DNA of 64,000 nt from Cryobacterium arcticum. Its GTDB lineage: Bacteria > Actinomycetota > Actinomycetes > Actinomycetales > Microbacteriaceae. Below the pieces are notes generated by a model. It was not told the origin of the DNA, did no database searches, and was given only the letters and a program-made list of their open reading frames with translations. Positions within the stretch are counted from its first letter, which is position 1, and every line of letters starts with the position of its first letter. Shown one piece after another: positions 44,447 through 53,998 of this stretch. The stretch is from positions 62,001 to 126,000 of the forward strand of contig NZ_QHLY01000012.1 in the NCBI RefSeq assembly GCF_003185895.1, in the 5' to 3' direction. A program made the position numbers and the translations under genes.

Positions 44447-45235
44447 ATGACAGTTCTGCAGGGGCGCATCACTTCACGGCCGGGAATTCCGCTTCGGGTC
44501 GAGGTCTACGACCGGATCGCCGGGGCGATCCGTGCCGGTGCTTTGCCACCGGAATCCTTGCTCCCCAGCGAGAGCGAACTGGGCGAGGCGATGGAGGTCA
44601 GCCGCACCGTCGTGCGAGAAGCGCTGCTCCTGCTCGAGGAGGACGGCCTCCTCCGATCACGCCGAGGAATCGGTCGGGTCGTCTCCGTCGCTCAGCCGGC
44701 CGCGGGCTTTGAGCGCCTGCGCCCGATGGAGCAGATTCTCTCAAACCGATTTCATGATCTCTCTGTGAGCCGCACCGAGGTGACGCTGCAGCGGGAATCG
44801 GCGTCATTCATCGCCGAGGGCCTCGGCATCCCATCGACGGCATCGAGTCTGTTCATCGAGTCCGTGCTGACCAGCAACGGCGACCCCGTCGCTCTGGTTC
44901 AGGAACACCTGCCGGCGGGGGAGAACCTCCACGCTTTCGGTACGCGGGTGCAGCGCCTCGTCGAGAACATCGATCGAGAGCGCACCTGCCTTGGCTCTCT
45001 GGCGGCAGAGCTCGGGCCGACCTTCGGCATCGGCCGCTCGGAACTGGCTGCAGGCACGCCGGGAGTGGTTCGTGCGAAGCTGCTGAAGATCCGGCCCACC
45101 TCGCCCGTTCTGATCGTGACGCAGACGGTTCGCCTGGGCTCCCGGCCGTTCTACCTGGCCAAGGTCGTTCTCCGCCCAGAGGCGGGACCGCTCGAGATCA
45201 GCCACTCCGCGGGACGAGGGCACCTGTCAGCGTGA
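44447..45235 (+). CDS. GntR-family regulator with UTRA domain
   Basis: 262 aa. Winged helix at residues 12-82 (LLPSESELGEAMEVSRTVVREALLLLEEDGLLRSRRGIGRVV), then a UTRA effector domain from about 95 (PMEQILSNRFHDLSVSRTEVTLQRE ... VTQTVRLGSRPFYLAKVVLRPE). It probably represses the divergent MFS exporter and responds to a small ligand. Classified as HutC-type by the UTRA domain. Confidence 0.9.
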   Translation: MTVLQGRITSRPGIPLRVEVYDRIAGAIRAGALPPESLLPSESELGEAMEVSRTVVREALLLLEEDGLLRSRRGIGRVVSVAQPAAGFERLRPMEQILSNRFHDLSVSRTEVTLQRESASFIAEGLGIPSTASSLFIESVLTSNGDPVALVQEHLPAGENLHAFGTRVQRLVENIDRERTCLGSLAAELGPTFGIGRSELAAGTPGVVRAKLLKIRPTSPVLIVTQTVRLGSRPFYLAKVVLRPEAGPLEISHSAGRGHLSA

Positions 45236-45299
45236 GGTGAGTTCCTGAGGTCCGCTGGCCGTACCGAGGGAGACGGGCGCTCTCGGTAGAGCGTGATAG

Positions 45300-45312
45300 T
45301 GTCTTGAAGACA
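45300..45312. promoter_or_regulatory. Palindrome TGTCTTGAAGACA, likely MarR operator
   Basis: A perfect 6-1-6 inverted repeat lies 25 bp before the ATG of the MarR gene at 45337. It overlaps an in-frame TTG start that would otherwise extend the MarR protein, which argues for the downstream ATG. Confidence 0.5.
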
Positions 45313-45336
45313 GTAAAATTCAGGACGGAGTGGGCA

Positions 45337-45870
45337 ATGGCAAATTCTCCCGCGGACGACGCCCGGAATGGCGCGTCTTCGTTGCCCTACGCGTCCGAGC
45401 AGCTCGCAGCACTGCTCGAAGTCCTCTCCGTCTGGTCCTCCGGGACCTTCATCCGGGGTCTCGCTGTCGGTGCTGGCGTGGACCTTGACGCTACGTCCAT
45501 CGTGGCGATCACGCTACTGGCCCGCGACGGGGAGCAGCGCGCCTCTGCGCTAGCGACGCGGCTGCGCGTCGGTGCGTCGGCGATCTCCAAATTGAGCAAC
45601 CGGATGGGCGCACTGGGGTTGGTCGAGAAGCGACCGGACCCCGACGACTCTCGTGCCACTCTGCTGCGTCTGACCCCGGCCGGAGCCGCGGCCGCCAACG
45701 CGCTGGTGCGAGCCGGCGATGACATGGTCAACGAGCTGATGCTGATGTGGCCCGACGACGACCGCGTGCAGTTCGACCGCCTGCTCCGCCAGTTCCGTGA
45801 CGACGCGATCACGCACGCCATCCGCATTGAGGCAGCGACACTGCCTCCCGCAACTCCCAGAAAGAAGTGA
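45337..45870 (+). CDS. MarR-family transcriptional regulator
   Basis: 177 aa. Winged helix at about 55-120 (DATSIVAITLLARDGEQRASALATRLRVGASAISKLSNRMGALGLVEKRP, wing DDSRATLLRLT). The ATG follows ACGGAG at 9 nt. It lies 2 bp before an SDR gene on the same strand, so the two are an operon probably autoregulated through the palindrome at 45300. Confidence 0.88.
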   Translation: MANSPADDARNGASSLPYASEQLAALLEVLSVWSSGTFIRGLAVGAGVDLDATSIVAITLLARDGEQRASALATRLRVGASAISKLSNRMGALGLVEKRPDPDDSRATLLRLTPAGAAAANALVRAGDDMVNELMLMWPDDDRVQFDRLLRQFRDDAITHAIRIEAATLPPATPRKK

Positions 45871-45871
45871 C

Positions 45872-46654
45872 ATGAACGCCAGAACCTACCTCGTCACCGG
45901 CGCCGCCAGCGGCATCGGCAAGGCCACCGCCGAGCTCCTCAATTCGCGTGGACACCGCGTCATCGGCGCCGACCTCACGGGCACTGATATCAACGCCGAT
46001 CTGTCCACCGTTGTCGGTCGGGAGACGCTGGTCAAGCAGGCCACCGAGTTGTCGGGAGGCGTGCTCGACGCCGTCATCGCCGTCGCGGGACTCAGCCACC
46101 CAATCCCAGTCACCGCCTCGGTGAACTACTACGGCGCGATCGCGACTCTGGAAGGCCTGCGCCCGTTGCTCACACGGTCCGCTGCCCCGCGGGCCGTGGT
46201 GGTTGACTCGATGGCGTCGCTGCAGTCCTACGACGAGGAACTTGTGCAGCTCTTCCTGACGGGTACCGAAGCGCAAGCGGTGGCGCGCTGCGCTGAACTC
46301 GTAGAATCTCCGGCAACCGGCCACCAGATCTATTCGTCCAGCAAACGCGCGCTGGCCCGCTGGCTGCGTACCACCGCGACCACGCCAGAGTGGGCTGGAG
46401 CGGGCATTCCGCTGAACGCCATCGCACCGGGCGTTGTTTTGACGCCGATGACAAAGGAACTCGTTGCCACGTCCGAGGGTCGGGCAAAGCTGAACGAGCA
46501 GGTGCCCATGCCGCTCAACGGCCCGTTTGACCCGATCGTCGCCGCACGGTTGCTCGTCTGGCTCGCCGACGGAGAGAATTCGCACCTCTGTGGGCAGGTC
46601 ATCTTCGTCGACGGCGGCTACGACGCGGTGCTGCGGGGCGACAGCACCTGGTAG
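45872..46654 (+). CDS. Short-chain dehydrogenase/reductase
   Basis: 260 aa. TGAASGIGKATAELL at residues 9-23, AVAGLSHPIP in place of the usual NNAG, a serine near SMASLQ (about 111), YSSSKRALARWL (155-166) with the catalytic Tyr and Lys, and IAPGVVLTPM. It is the family member with a long loop before YSSSK (SDRs of the 3-alpha-hydroxysteroid-dehydrogenase-like type). It is co-transcribed with the MarR gene. Confidence 0.88.
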   Translation: MNARTYLVTGAASGIGKATAELLNSRGHRVIGADLTGTDINADLSTVVGRETLVKQATELSGGVLDAVIAVAGLSHPIPVTASVNYYGAIATLEGLRPLLTRSAAPRAVVVDSMASLQSYDEELVQLFLTGTEAQAVARCAELVESPATGHQIYSSSKRALARWLRTTATTPEWAGAGIPLNAIAPGVVLTPMTKELVATSEGRAKLNEQVPMPLNGPFDPIVAARLLVWLADGENSHLCGQVIFVDGGYDAVLRGDSTW

Positions 46655-46866
46655 ACGGCCAACTCTGACGGAGGACCTGTGTCCCAATTCGGGCGTCAGG
46701 TTCGGAGGTGCTGTTTCCGATGTGCGCCCCGAGAGTGACTTGCGTCTGCGAGTCAGACACTCGTCATGTGATGTTCTTCCAATAGACGATCATGTGCGCC
46801 CCGGGGCGGTATCAAGCTTGTGGTGTGGAAGACATCCGCGGGAAGCCGGACAAGTGAGGGACTTCG

Positions 46867-47064
46867 ATGAACTACGCAGAGCTGTTCTCAGTTGTCGTGG
46901 TCGGTCCCGCACGGTGGGAGGTGCGACATGAAGTCACCAATGAACTGGCCGGCGTCATCCAACGCACCCCTCGAGGCTACTTAGTGAGAAATGACGAGAC
47001 GGAGCCGATTGGGAGCTTCGACTCGATCACGAGCGCACTCGAGGGTCTGTACGCGGTGGCGTGA
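46867..47064 (+). CDS. Small conserved-looking actinobacterial protein
   Basis: 65 aa. RWEVRHEVTNELAGVIQRTPRGYLVRNDETEPIGSFDSITSALEGLYAV has the strand-rich pattern seen in small single-domain proteins of this lineage, ending with a helix. GAGGGACTTCG stands before the ATG. No function known. The 200-bp gap before it has no gene. Confidence 0.6.
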   Translation: MNYAELFSVVVVGPARWEVRHEVTNELAGVIQRTPRGYLVRNDETEPIGSFDSITSALEGLYAVA

Positions 47065-47169
47065 CGCAGTCGTGTCGGGCGAGAGGATTCCACCACTTGA
47101 TCCCGACACACAGCGAGAGTTCACCTTCAGGCGGTTGCCGGGGGAGCGCTCGCGCTGAAGAATGTCCTT

Positions 47170-47520
47170 ATGGGAGATCTCGACGAAACTCAGGCCATCG
47201 ACCAGGTGATCGACAGGCTGGCGCAACGGTTCCCGAGCTTGGAGCGCGAACACATCGCGGCCGTTGTCGAAGATGAGCACGGGAAATTGGATGAGGGTCG
47301 GGTCCGTGACTTCGTGCCCGTTCTGGTCGAAAAGGCAGCCAAGCGACGGCTGAAGAAAGAGGCCAAAGAATCTCTCGCGCCGGTCGGACAGCCGGAAGCG
47401 CTGGCTCCGCTACCCGACGGCGACCTGGACCCGATGGAAGTCGAGCAGGCACGCCGCGAAGGCCAAGGTAGCCACTTGTTCAGTGGTCTTCTCGGCAGTT
47501 CCGGCGAGAACGAACGCTAA
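47170..47520 (+). CDS. Three-helix-bundle domain protein
   Basis: 116 aa. IDQVIDRLAQRFPSLEREHIAAVVEDEHGKLDEGRVRDFVPVLVEKAAKRRL (residues 10-60) matches the three-helix dimerisation domain found at the N-terminus of arsenate-reductase-like phosphatases in actinobacteria; the rest is acidic and disordered, with a glycine-rich tail. Stand-alone copies are common and uncharacterised. It converges with rarA, ending 14 bp from it. Confidence 0.75.
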   Translation: MGDLDETQAIDQVIDRLAQRFPSLEREHIAAVVEDEHGKLDEGRVRDFVPVLVEKAAKRRLKKEAKESLAPVGQPEALAPLPDGDLDPMEVEQARREGQGSHLFSGLLGSSGENER

Positions 47521-47533
47521 GCAGTTCCAAGAG

Positions 47534-48847
47534 TCAGTCCGCGTCGGACTTGAGGGGTGCATCACCCTGTCGGAGCTGCGCCCAGTGTCGCAACCGTTCG
47601 GTGATGGCTCGCTCGTACCCACCGGTGGTCGGCTCGTAGAAGGTCTGTCGGGGCATGCCATCGGGGAAATAGTTCGCGCCGGAAAAACCCGTCTCGGTGT
47701 CGGGATCGTACTGGTAGCCGTCGCCGTAGCCGAGGTCTTTCATCAGACGGGTCGGGGCATTGAGGATGTGTGCAGGTGGCATCAGCGATCCGGTGCGTTT
47801 CGCGGCGGCGCGCGCCTTGTTGAACCCGCGGTACACCCCGATCGACTTCGGCGCGGTCGCGAGGTAGATGACTGCTTGCGCGATGGCGAGTTCTCCTTCG
47901 GGCGAGCCGAGGCGCTCGTAGACGTCCCAGGCGGCGAGGGCCTGTTGAACGGCGTTCGGGTCGGCCATGCCGATATCCTCCGTGGCGAAGCGGGTGATGC
48001 GTCGGGCGATGAACAGTGGGTCTTCGCCGCCCTCGAGCATCCGTGCCAACCAGTACAGGGCCGCGTCCGGGTCGGAGCCGCGCATCGACTTGTGGAGCGC
48101 GGAGATGAGGTTGTAGTGGCCTTCCTGCGCTTTGTCGTACAGCGGCGCCCGTTTCTGCACGGCGGCGGCGAGGGCGGCCGGGTCGAGGAGTGCGGGCAGG
48201 GCGTGCACCTGCTCGATCATGTTCAGCAGGTACCGTCCGTCACCGTCTGCCATGGCGATCAGCGCCTGGCGTGCGTCTTCGGTCAGCGGTAGCGGATGGC
48301 CGATGAGCGCTTCGGCACGGGTAATGAGGGTACTGAGCGCGACCTCGTCGAGGCGTTTCAGAACGAAGACCTGGGTGCGGGACAGCAAGGCGCCGTTGAG
48401 TTCGAAGCTGGGATTCTCTGTGGTCGCGCCGACGAGGATTACCGTTCCGTCTTCGACGTAGGGGAGGAATGAGTCCTGCTGGGCGCGGTTGAAGCGGTGG
48501 ATCTCGTCGACGAAGAGCAGCGTGCCCTGGCCGACCTCGCGCCGGCGCTGGGCTGATTGAAAGACTTTTCGAAGGTCCGCGACGCCGGCGAAGGTGGCTG
48601 AAAGTGGTTCAAAGGCCAGGTCGGTCTGCTCGGCGAGAAGCCGCGCGATGGTGGTCTTTCCGCACCCGGGCGGCCCCCACAACACCATCGATACAAGTCT
48701 TTGAGCGCCCACCATGCGCCCGACCGGCGCATCCGCCCCGAGAACATGGTCTTGCCCGACGACGTCCTGCAGGGTACGCGGCCGGAGCCGATCAGCCAGC
48801 GGCCGCGAGTCATCGTCGACGTCGAAGAGCGATGGCGTCTCGCTCAT
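47534..48847 (-). CDS. rarA: Replication-associated recombination ATPase RarA
   Basis: 437 aa, the normal length. It opens [30 protein letters not shown], with Walker [10 protein letters not shown], Walker [11 protein letters not shown], a sensor-1 region [11 protein letters not shown], and the C-terminal tetramerisation domain ([30 protein letters not shown]). RarA acts at stalled forks with SSB. Its start overlaps the stop of the YjbR-like gene by 4 nt, so they are co-translated. Confidence 0.95.
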   Translation of the reverse strand: MSETPSLFDVDDDSRPLADRLRPRTLQDVVGQDHVLGADAPVGRMVGAQRLVSMVLWGPPGCGKTTIARLLAEQTDLAFEPLSATFAGVADLRKVFQSAQRRREVGQGTLLFVDEIHRFNRAQQDSFLPYVEDGTVILVGATTENPSFELNGALLSRTQVFVLKRLDEVALSTLITRAEALIGHPLPLTEDARQALIAMADGDGRYLLNMIEQVHALPALLDPAALAAAVQKRAPLYDKAQEGHYNLISALHKSMRGSDPDAALYWLARMLEGGEDPLFIARRITRFATEDIGMADPNAVQQALAAWDVYERLGSPEGELAIAQAVIYLATAPKSIGVYRGFNKARAAAKRTGSLMPPAHILNAPTRLMKDLGYGDGYQYDPDTETGFSGANYFPDGMPRQTFYEPTTGGYERAITERLRHWAQLRQGDAPLKSDAD

Positions 48848-49236
48848 GACTGCCCCCGCAGCTTGCCGAACTTGTCGGGATCGACCGGCCGTTTTGCACG
48901 GGGCAGGTTCTCGACCACAAGCAGGTAGGACTCGGTGACCAGGTCGCGGACGAGGGGCTTTTGCAGGTGCCCGCCCGGGTTCAAGGTGATCCAGTGCTGC
49001 TTGTTCATGTGGTAACCCGGCGTGATGTCCTCGTGCTGCTCACGGAGGGCCTTGCCGTCTTCCGGGTTTACCTTGACGGTCACGATCGGCTCACCGGTGA
49101 CTGCGGTCATCAGCATGAAGACCTTACCGCGCACCTTGAACACCTCCCACTCGGGCCCGAAGGGGTGCTCGAGCTCTGCGCCGGGAAGCTCCTCGACGCG
49201 GTCTCGGGCGTGCTGCTGTAGTTTCTCGCCCTTCAT
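48844..49236 (-). CDS. MmcQ/YjbR-family DNA-binding-fold protein
   Basis: 130 aa. HPFGPEWEVFKVRGKVFMLM, VTVKVNPEDGKALREQHEDITPGYHMNKQHWITL and LVTESYLLVVENLPR form the complete MmcQ/YjbR pattern. Its fold resembles the double-wing DNA-binding CyaY-like type; a role near DNA is suspected. AGGAGGG before the ATG sets the start. First gene of the operon with rarA. Confidence 0.88.
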   Translation of the reverse strand: MKGEKLQQHARDRVEELPGAELEHPFGPEWEVFKVRGKVFMLMTAVTGEPIVTVKVNPEDGKALREQHEDITPGYHMNKQHWITLNPGGHLQKPLVRDLVTESYLLVVENLPRAKRPVDPDKFGKLRGQS

Positions 49237-49284
49237 GGGTCCCTCCTGAGGGTGACTGGCACTCGTATGGCCATGTGCAACTGC

Positions 49285-49296
49285 GTACAATGGTAC
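49285..49296. promoter_or_regulatory. Inverted repeat GTAC-aatg-GTAC
   Basis: A short inverted repeat between the divergent yjbR-rarA operon and the TetR gene, 28 bp before the TetR GTG. It could be a TetR half-site pair, but the arms are only 4 bp. Confidence 0.3.
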
Positions 49297-49324
49297 ATAC
49301 TTCGCCTGACATTGAGGAGAGCGC

Positions 49325-49915
49325 GTGAGGAAGGGCAAGCCGAATGACCCGGAGCGCCGAAGCCGGATTCTTCGTGCCGCGCTGGAGGTCATCGCGTCGG
49401 ACGGGGTGCACGCGGCGTCGTATCGACGCATCGCCGCGCAGGCCGACGTGCCGCTGGGGTCGACGACCTACTACTTCGCCGACCTGGAGACGCTGATCGT
49501 AAGCGCGTTCGAGACCCTACGTTACGGGCTCGAACCGCGATACGCGGCACCACTGCGCGGAGCCCGCACCGACGCTGACGTCGTTGACGCGCTCGTGGCC
49601 GCTACGTGCGGCTCAACGGCTCCAAGGCCCGCGGACATCCGTCTATACGAGGAGATGCATCTTTACGGGGCGCGCAGTCCGCGGGTTGCGGACCTTCTTC
49701 GCGACCTCCAAGAGGAGTCTCTCGTGATTCTCCGTCGTTCCCTCTCGGACGGCGCAGCCCGAGCTGTCGACGCGCTTATGTGGGGGTGGTGGAGCTACCG
49801 CGCCCTCCACGCGGACAAACCGCTCGATGAGGGGATGGTACGGGATGCCTACTGCGCTCTGGTCGAATTCTCCACTGTGGATAGTGCAGCACGCGAGGTG
49901 CGTTCTCGTAATTGA
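49325..49915 (+). CDS. TetR-family transcriptional regulator
   Basis: 196 aa. The HTH at residues 13-60 reads RILRAALEVIASDGVHAASYRRIAAQADVPLGSTTYYFADLETLI; the rest is the ligand-binding helical domain. GTG start after GAGGAGAGC. It is divergent from yjbR-rarA, and its target is not obvious, perhaps elsewhere in the genome. Confidence 0.88.
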   Translation: MRKGKPNDPERRSRILRAALEVIASDGVHAASYRRIAAQADVPLGSTTYYFADLETLIVSAFETLRYGLEPRYAAPLRGARTDADVVDALVAATCGSTAPRPADIRLYEEMHLYGARSPRVADLLRDLQEESLVILRRSLSDGAARAVDALMWGWWSYRALHADKPLDEGMVRDAYCALVEFSTVDSAAREVRSRN

Positions 49916-50007
49916 CGCCTATGGACCGGAAGAGGTTGCGGGTCGAGGAAGGGCGGCCGAATGCGGCGCAGACGTTCTCAAGGCCCGCGCCGCATCGGAT
50001 GGGGGCG

Positions 50008-50475
50008 CTACTCCGCGGTATTGGCGGCTGTGACGCTGACGCTCCAGGTGACACCGAAGCGGTCGGTGAGCATGCCGAAACCGGCGCTCCATGCCGACGC
50101 GGCCAATGGCTCGACGACGATGGCGCCGATCGACAGCGCATCCCAGTAGCCCTGCAACTCGTCGAGGCTGTCGCACCCGATCGAGACGAACAGGGCCTGG
50201 TCGGTGATGGTGGTGTTGTTCTCGCGGCGGGTGGAGCCGCCGCCGGCGATCGAGCCCTCGCTCTGGCCGGGGATGTCGTAGCCCATCACCCGGAAGCCGT
50301 TCTCTGCAGCCACGAGACCGAAGACGACCTTGTCGGCGCCGGGCAGCTCGGCAGGCATGCCGAAGTCCGCGTAGGTGTTGATGACGGTGTGACCGCCGAA
50401 CACTGACTGGTAGAACTCCAGTGCTGCTCGGGCGTCGCCACGGAAGTTCAGGTGGGTGGTGGTCTGGATGGTCAT
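50008..50475 (-). CDS. VOC-family (PhnB/glyoxalase-like) protein
   Basis: 155 aa. LNFRGDARAALEFYQSVFGG opens the PhnB-type vicinal-oxygen-chelate fold, followed by MGYDIPGQSEGSIAGGGSTRRENN and a ALFVSIGCDSLDELQGYWDAL half, then FGMLTDRFGVTWSVS. TAGGAGTAGAC before the ATG sets the start. Such proteins bind metals and small molecules, with unknown reactions. It is divergent from a WYL regulator at 50577. Confidence 0.88.
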   Translation of the reverse strand: MTIQTTTHLNFRGDARAALEFYQSVFGGHTVINTYADFGMPAELPGADKVVFGLVAAENGFRVMGYDIPGQSEGSIAGGGSTRRENNTTITDQALFVSIGCDSLDELQGYWDALSIGAIVVEPLAASAWSAGFGMLTDRFGVTWSVSVTAANTAE

Positions 50476-50576
50476 GTCTACTCCTAGTGAGAACGGCGGC
50501 GGGGGTTTCCCTGCACTATCAAGCCTCACAGGCATGTAGGGCGGTTTCTGTCCTAGTTGCCGACTAATCTTGAGGT

Positions 50577-51569
50577 ATGACGACGACCTCGCGGCTGCTG
50601 AATCTGCTGTCGCTCCTGCAGACCCGACGCGATTGGCCCGGCTCGGTGCTCGCCGAACGGCTGAACATCAGCCACCGCACGGTGCGCCGCGACGTCGACC
50701 GCCTCCGGGAGATGGGATACAGCATCCAGGCGACCATGGGAGTCGATGGCGGGTACCGGCTCGACGCCGGCAGCGAGCTGCCTCCGCTGCTGTTCGACGA
50801 CGACCAGGCGATCGCCCTCGCGGTCTCTCTGCAGGCGGCCACGGTGACCGGCGTCGGGATCGAGGAAGGCGCCCTGCGCGCCCTGACCACCGTGCGGCAG
50901 GTCATGCCGTCGCGCCTGCGGCATCGCCTGAACGCGCTCGAGTTCACCACGATTCCCACCCGCCCCGGCGACGCAGCGCCCGCGTCAGTGTCACCGGAAG
51001 TGCTCATCGCGCTCTCGAGCGCGGCCCGCGCCTCGGAGGTGCTGCGGTTCGACTATGCCGGCCCCGATGCGGGTTCCGACCCGGCGCCTCCGCGCCGGGT
51101 GGAACCGCACCACTTGCTCACCTCACACGGCCGCTGGTACCTCGTTGCGTGGGACCTCGAGCGCGACGACTGGCGCGTCTTTCGTGCCGACCGCATCAAC
51201 CCACGCACCCCGACCGGGCCAAGATTCGCCCCCCGCCAAATACCCGGCGGGAACGTGACCGAGTATGTGTCGGCTCGTTTCAAGGGCTCCGAGCGCACCA
51301 ACCAGTGGCCATGCACCGGGAAGGTCATCCTCGGACGGCCGGCCGGCTACGTCCTGCCATTCGCGGGTGACGGAATTGTCGAAGACCTCGGCTCCGGCCG
51401 GTGCAGCCTCGAAGCCGGCTCCTGGTCCTGGGTCGCCCTCGCCGCCGCATTCAACCGCTTCGACACCGACATCGAGGTCATCGGCCCGCCGGAGCTCAGC
51501 CAGGCGTTCGCCCAACTCGCCGAACGGAACGCAGCCACTGCCGAAGGGACGCTCGCGCCACCCACCTAG
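50577..51569 (+). CDS. WYL-domain HTH regulator (DeoR/YafY type)
   Basis: 330 aa. N-terminal winged helix (SRLLNLLSLLQTRRDWPGSVLAERLNISHRTVRRDVDRLREMGYSI), then the WYL domain with LTSHGRWYLVAWDLERDDWRVFRADRI at about residues 180-210 and the WCX C-terminus. WYL domains sense nucleic acids or small ligands. The neighbour, the VOC gene, is its likely target. The ATG is preceded by TTGAGGT. Confidence 0.9.
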   Translation: MTTTSRLLNLLSLLQTRRDWPGSVLAERLNISHRTVRRDVDRLREMGYSIQATMGVDGGYRLDAGSELPPLLFDDDQAIALAVSLQAATVTGVGIEEGALRALTTVRQVMPSRLRHRLNALEFTTIPTRPGDAAPASVSPEVLIALSSAARASEVLRFDYAGPDAGSDPAPPRRVEPHHLLTSHGRWYLVAWDLERDDWRVFRADRINPRTPTGPRFAPRQIPGGNVTEYVSARFKGSERTNQWPCTGKVILGRPAGYVLPFAGDGIVEDLGSGRCSLEAGSWSWVALAAAFNRFDTDIEVIGPPELSQAFAQLAERNAATAEGTLAPPT

Positions 51570-51597
51570 CTGCGCCTCCCCGTGCGCATGGACGCGT

Positions 51598-52434
51598 CTA
51601 CCGCTGGATGAACTCGATAAGGTCGGGATTGAGGACATCGGCGTGCGTCGTCAACATGCCGTGCGGAAAGCCCTCATAGATCTTGAGGGTCGAGTTGCTC
51701 AGAAGCTCGTGCTGCTTGAGCGACGCATCCTTGTAGGGAACGATCTGGTCGTCGTCGCCCTGCATCACGAGAACCGGAACACTGATCGACCTGAGGTCTT
51801 CTGTCTGGTCCGTCTCAGAGAACGCCTTGATTCCTACGTAGTGCGCCAGGGCGCTGCCCGTCATGCCTTGGCGCCACCAGTTGTCGACGACGGCCTGGGA
51901 CACCTCGGCACCTTCACGGTTGAAGCCGTAGAAGGGCCCGGATGCCACAGCAACATAGAACTCAGCCCGATTGGCGGCCAGTGCGTCGCGGAAACCGTCG
52001 AAGACCGACAGGGGCGTTCCGTCAGGGTTGGCGTCGGTCTGCACCATCAGCGGGGGAACAGCTGCAACGAGAACAGCCTTCGCCACGCGCCCTTGGGGCT
52101 CGCCGTACTGGGCGACGTACCGCGCGACCTGGCCGCCTCCGGTGGAGTGGCCGATGTGGATCGCGTTCTTCAGGTCGAGGTGTTCGACCACGGCGGACAC
52201 ATCGCTGGCGTAGTGGTCCATGTCGTGGCCGGAGCCGATGTCAGTCGACCTGCCGTGGCCACGGCGGTCGCTGGCGATGACCCGGTACCCCTTGGAGTGG
52301 AAGAAGAGCATCTGCGCGTCCCAGTCGTCGCTGGACAGCGGCCAGCCGTGGTGGAACACGATGGGCTGGGCGTCTTTGTTTCCCCAGTCCTTGTAGAAGA
52401 TTTCTGTGCCGTCTTCGATGGTGACAAAAGCCAT
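51598..52434 (-). CDS. Haloperoxidase-type alpha/beta hydrolase
   Basis: 278 aa, complete. HHGWPLSSDDWDAQMLFF, SDRRGHGRS, the nucleophile elbow GHSTGGGQVARYVAQYG, a cap segment AEVSQAVVDNWWRQGM, the acid GDDDQIVP and His PHGM make a full set. It acts as an esterase or perhydrolase and needs no metal. GAAAGGGAGACTAATC precedes the ATG. It is the intact relative of the disrupted gene at 12307 and shows which cap residues are missing there. Confidence 0.92.
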   Translation of the reverse strand: MAFVTIEDGTEIFYKDWGNKDAQPIVFHHGWPLSSDDWDAQMLFFHSKGYRVIASDRRGHGRSTDIGSGHDMDHYASDVSAVVEHLDLKNAIHIGHSTGGGQVARYVAQYGEPQGRVAKAVLVAAVPPLMVQTDANPDGTPLSVFDGFRDALAANRAEFYVAVASGPFYGFNREGAEVSQAVVDNWWRQGMTGSALAHYVGIKAFSETDQTEDLRSISVPVLVMQGDDDQIVPYKDASLKQHELLSNSTLKIYEGFPHGMLTTHADVLNPDLIEFIQR

Positions 52435-52966
52435 GATTAGTCTCCCTTTCTCGTCGAACCAAGCCGCGCTCGGGCCAACTATCGATTTTCCTGCTCCGCG
52501 GTGACGCGGCGCGTGCATCAACCGTAATATCGCAGTGCTCTCTGGCGGTAGTAAGACGATCATCGAGATCTTCCCGCCTTACCTTCTAGCGGGGTCACCG
52601 GCCCGTTAACGTGAGCACATGCAGGCCGACGACGTCGTAGGCGAGACCCGACGCGAGATCTGAGCAATTGTGTGACATCCGCTCTCGGTGACATCGACGA
52701 TGAGCGCTCGAACCAGCACGTCGACGTAGGAATCGATCCAGTGTCGCGAACGCGCTGTGCGAAGCGCGTGCCGTCGCCGTTCGCGGTGACGACTGTGCAG
52801 GTCGAGGAGTACGAAGCTGCGGTCGTTTTTGACGTTCCGTACCGCCCAAGCTAAATCAGGTGGCCGGTCGCGCGCGTGGCCATCCGAGAGCTACCTTCAT
52901 CGGCGGCGCAGGCGGCGATGGAGCGGTGTTGTCCACTCGACGAGGGCGCGATACTACTGTTGCCGT
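52435..52966. other. No convincing gene
   Basis: Short frames only. A 60-codon forward frame (52672-52854) has no recognised motif. It should hold the promoters for the hydrolase (reverse) and the histidine phosphatase (forward). Confidence 0.5.
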
Positions 52967-53623
52967 ATGCTCACAAACGATCCGCTGCCCAACCACCCCG
53001 CCCCGGACAACCCGTCCGGAAAGCTGATTCTCCTGCGCCACGGGGAGACGGCGTGGTCGAAAGATGGCAAGCACACGGGGCTCACAGACATTCCGCTCAC
53101 GCCCCGGGGTGAGGACTTGGCCCGCGGCGCGGGGCGGTTGGTGGCCGGTTACGATTTCTCGCTCGTGCTGACCTCGCCGTTGGAGCGTGCGCGGCGGACG
53201 GCTGAGCTTGCGGGTCTTCAGGCCGAGGTCGACCCGTTTCTCGTGGAGTGGGACTACGGCGGGTACGAAGGGCGCACGACCCGCGACATCCGCCGCGAGC
53301 TCGGCTACAACTGGAGCGCATTCACCCACGGCGTGATTCGCGGTGAGACGCCCGGTGAGACGGTCGAAGAGGTTGCCGCCCGCGCGTCACGGGTGCTCAC
53401 ACGGGTGCTGCCGGCGCTGGTGGACGGAGATGTCGCCCTGATCGCGCACGGCCATTTCCTGCGCATTCTGACCGCCGTGTACCTGAGACTGGCCCCGCGA
53501 TTCGGGGCTCAAATCACCCTGGATGCTGGATCGGTCTCCGTGCTCAGCTACTACCGCGAGCAACCGGCCATCCTGTCGTGGAACTACGGCGCCGAACTGC
53601 CCATGGAGCCGTCGGAGTCCTAG
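52967..53623 (+). CDS. Histidine phosphatase (phosphoglycerate mutase superfamily)
   Basis: 218 aa. The catalytic LLRHGETAWSKDGKHTG (RHG, residues 25-27) is intact, with TSPLERARRTAEL and VEWDYGGYEGRTTRDI and the second histidine in IAHGHFLRIL. It should hydrolyse a phosphate monoester. The start was placed at the ATG before LTNDPLPNHP; upstream frame is unlikely to be coding. Single gene. Confidence 0.9.
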   Translation: MLTNDPLPNHPAPDNPSGKLILLRHGETAWSKDGKHTGLTDIPLTPRGEDLARGAGRLVAGYDFSLVLTSPLERARRTAELAGLQAEVDPFLVEWDYGGYEGRTTRDIRRELGYNWSAFTHGVIRGETPGETVEEVAARASRVLTRVLPALVDGDVALIAHGHFLRILTAVYLRLAPRFGAQITLDAGSVSVLSYYREQPAILSWNYGAELPMEPSES

Positions 53624-53644
53624 AGCCAACAGGCGCCCTCATCA

Positions 53645-53998
53645 GTGCTCCTGTGGTTGCGCTACCAAGGGCAGGAGCCGAACGAGGAAACAGCACAGCA
53701 GAACCAGGGCGCCGACCACGGCGAGGCTCGTGAGCATGCCGCCCCCTACCTGCTCGGAGCGGCAGCACAGTATGCCGCCACAGTGCAGAATGTGCCTTCA
53801 GGAGGCGATAGAAAGGCCTATCTCGAACTCTTCGCAGCAGAGCTGACGCGGATGGACTCGGACGTGATCGCCCAGGAGACCGCCGCGGCTCTGGTCGAGC
53901 ACGATGACCGCGAGCAGTTTCTAGCCGGCGTCGACATCTTCCTGGCCGGCATCGAGGCCGCGACGGCCTCAGGTGGTTCTGAGCCCGGCGAGCAGTAA
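53645..53998 (+). pseudogene. Possible TetR C-terminal remnant
   Basis: The last 60 residues of an open frame (YLELFAAELTRMDSDVIAQETAAALVEHDDREQFLAGVDIFLAGIEAA, split here for length) resemble the end of the C-terminal TetR ligand domain. No HTH is upstream in any frame, and the start context is poor. Overlaps the end of the convergent TetR gene by 30 bp. Could also be a hypothetical protein. Confidence 0.3.
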
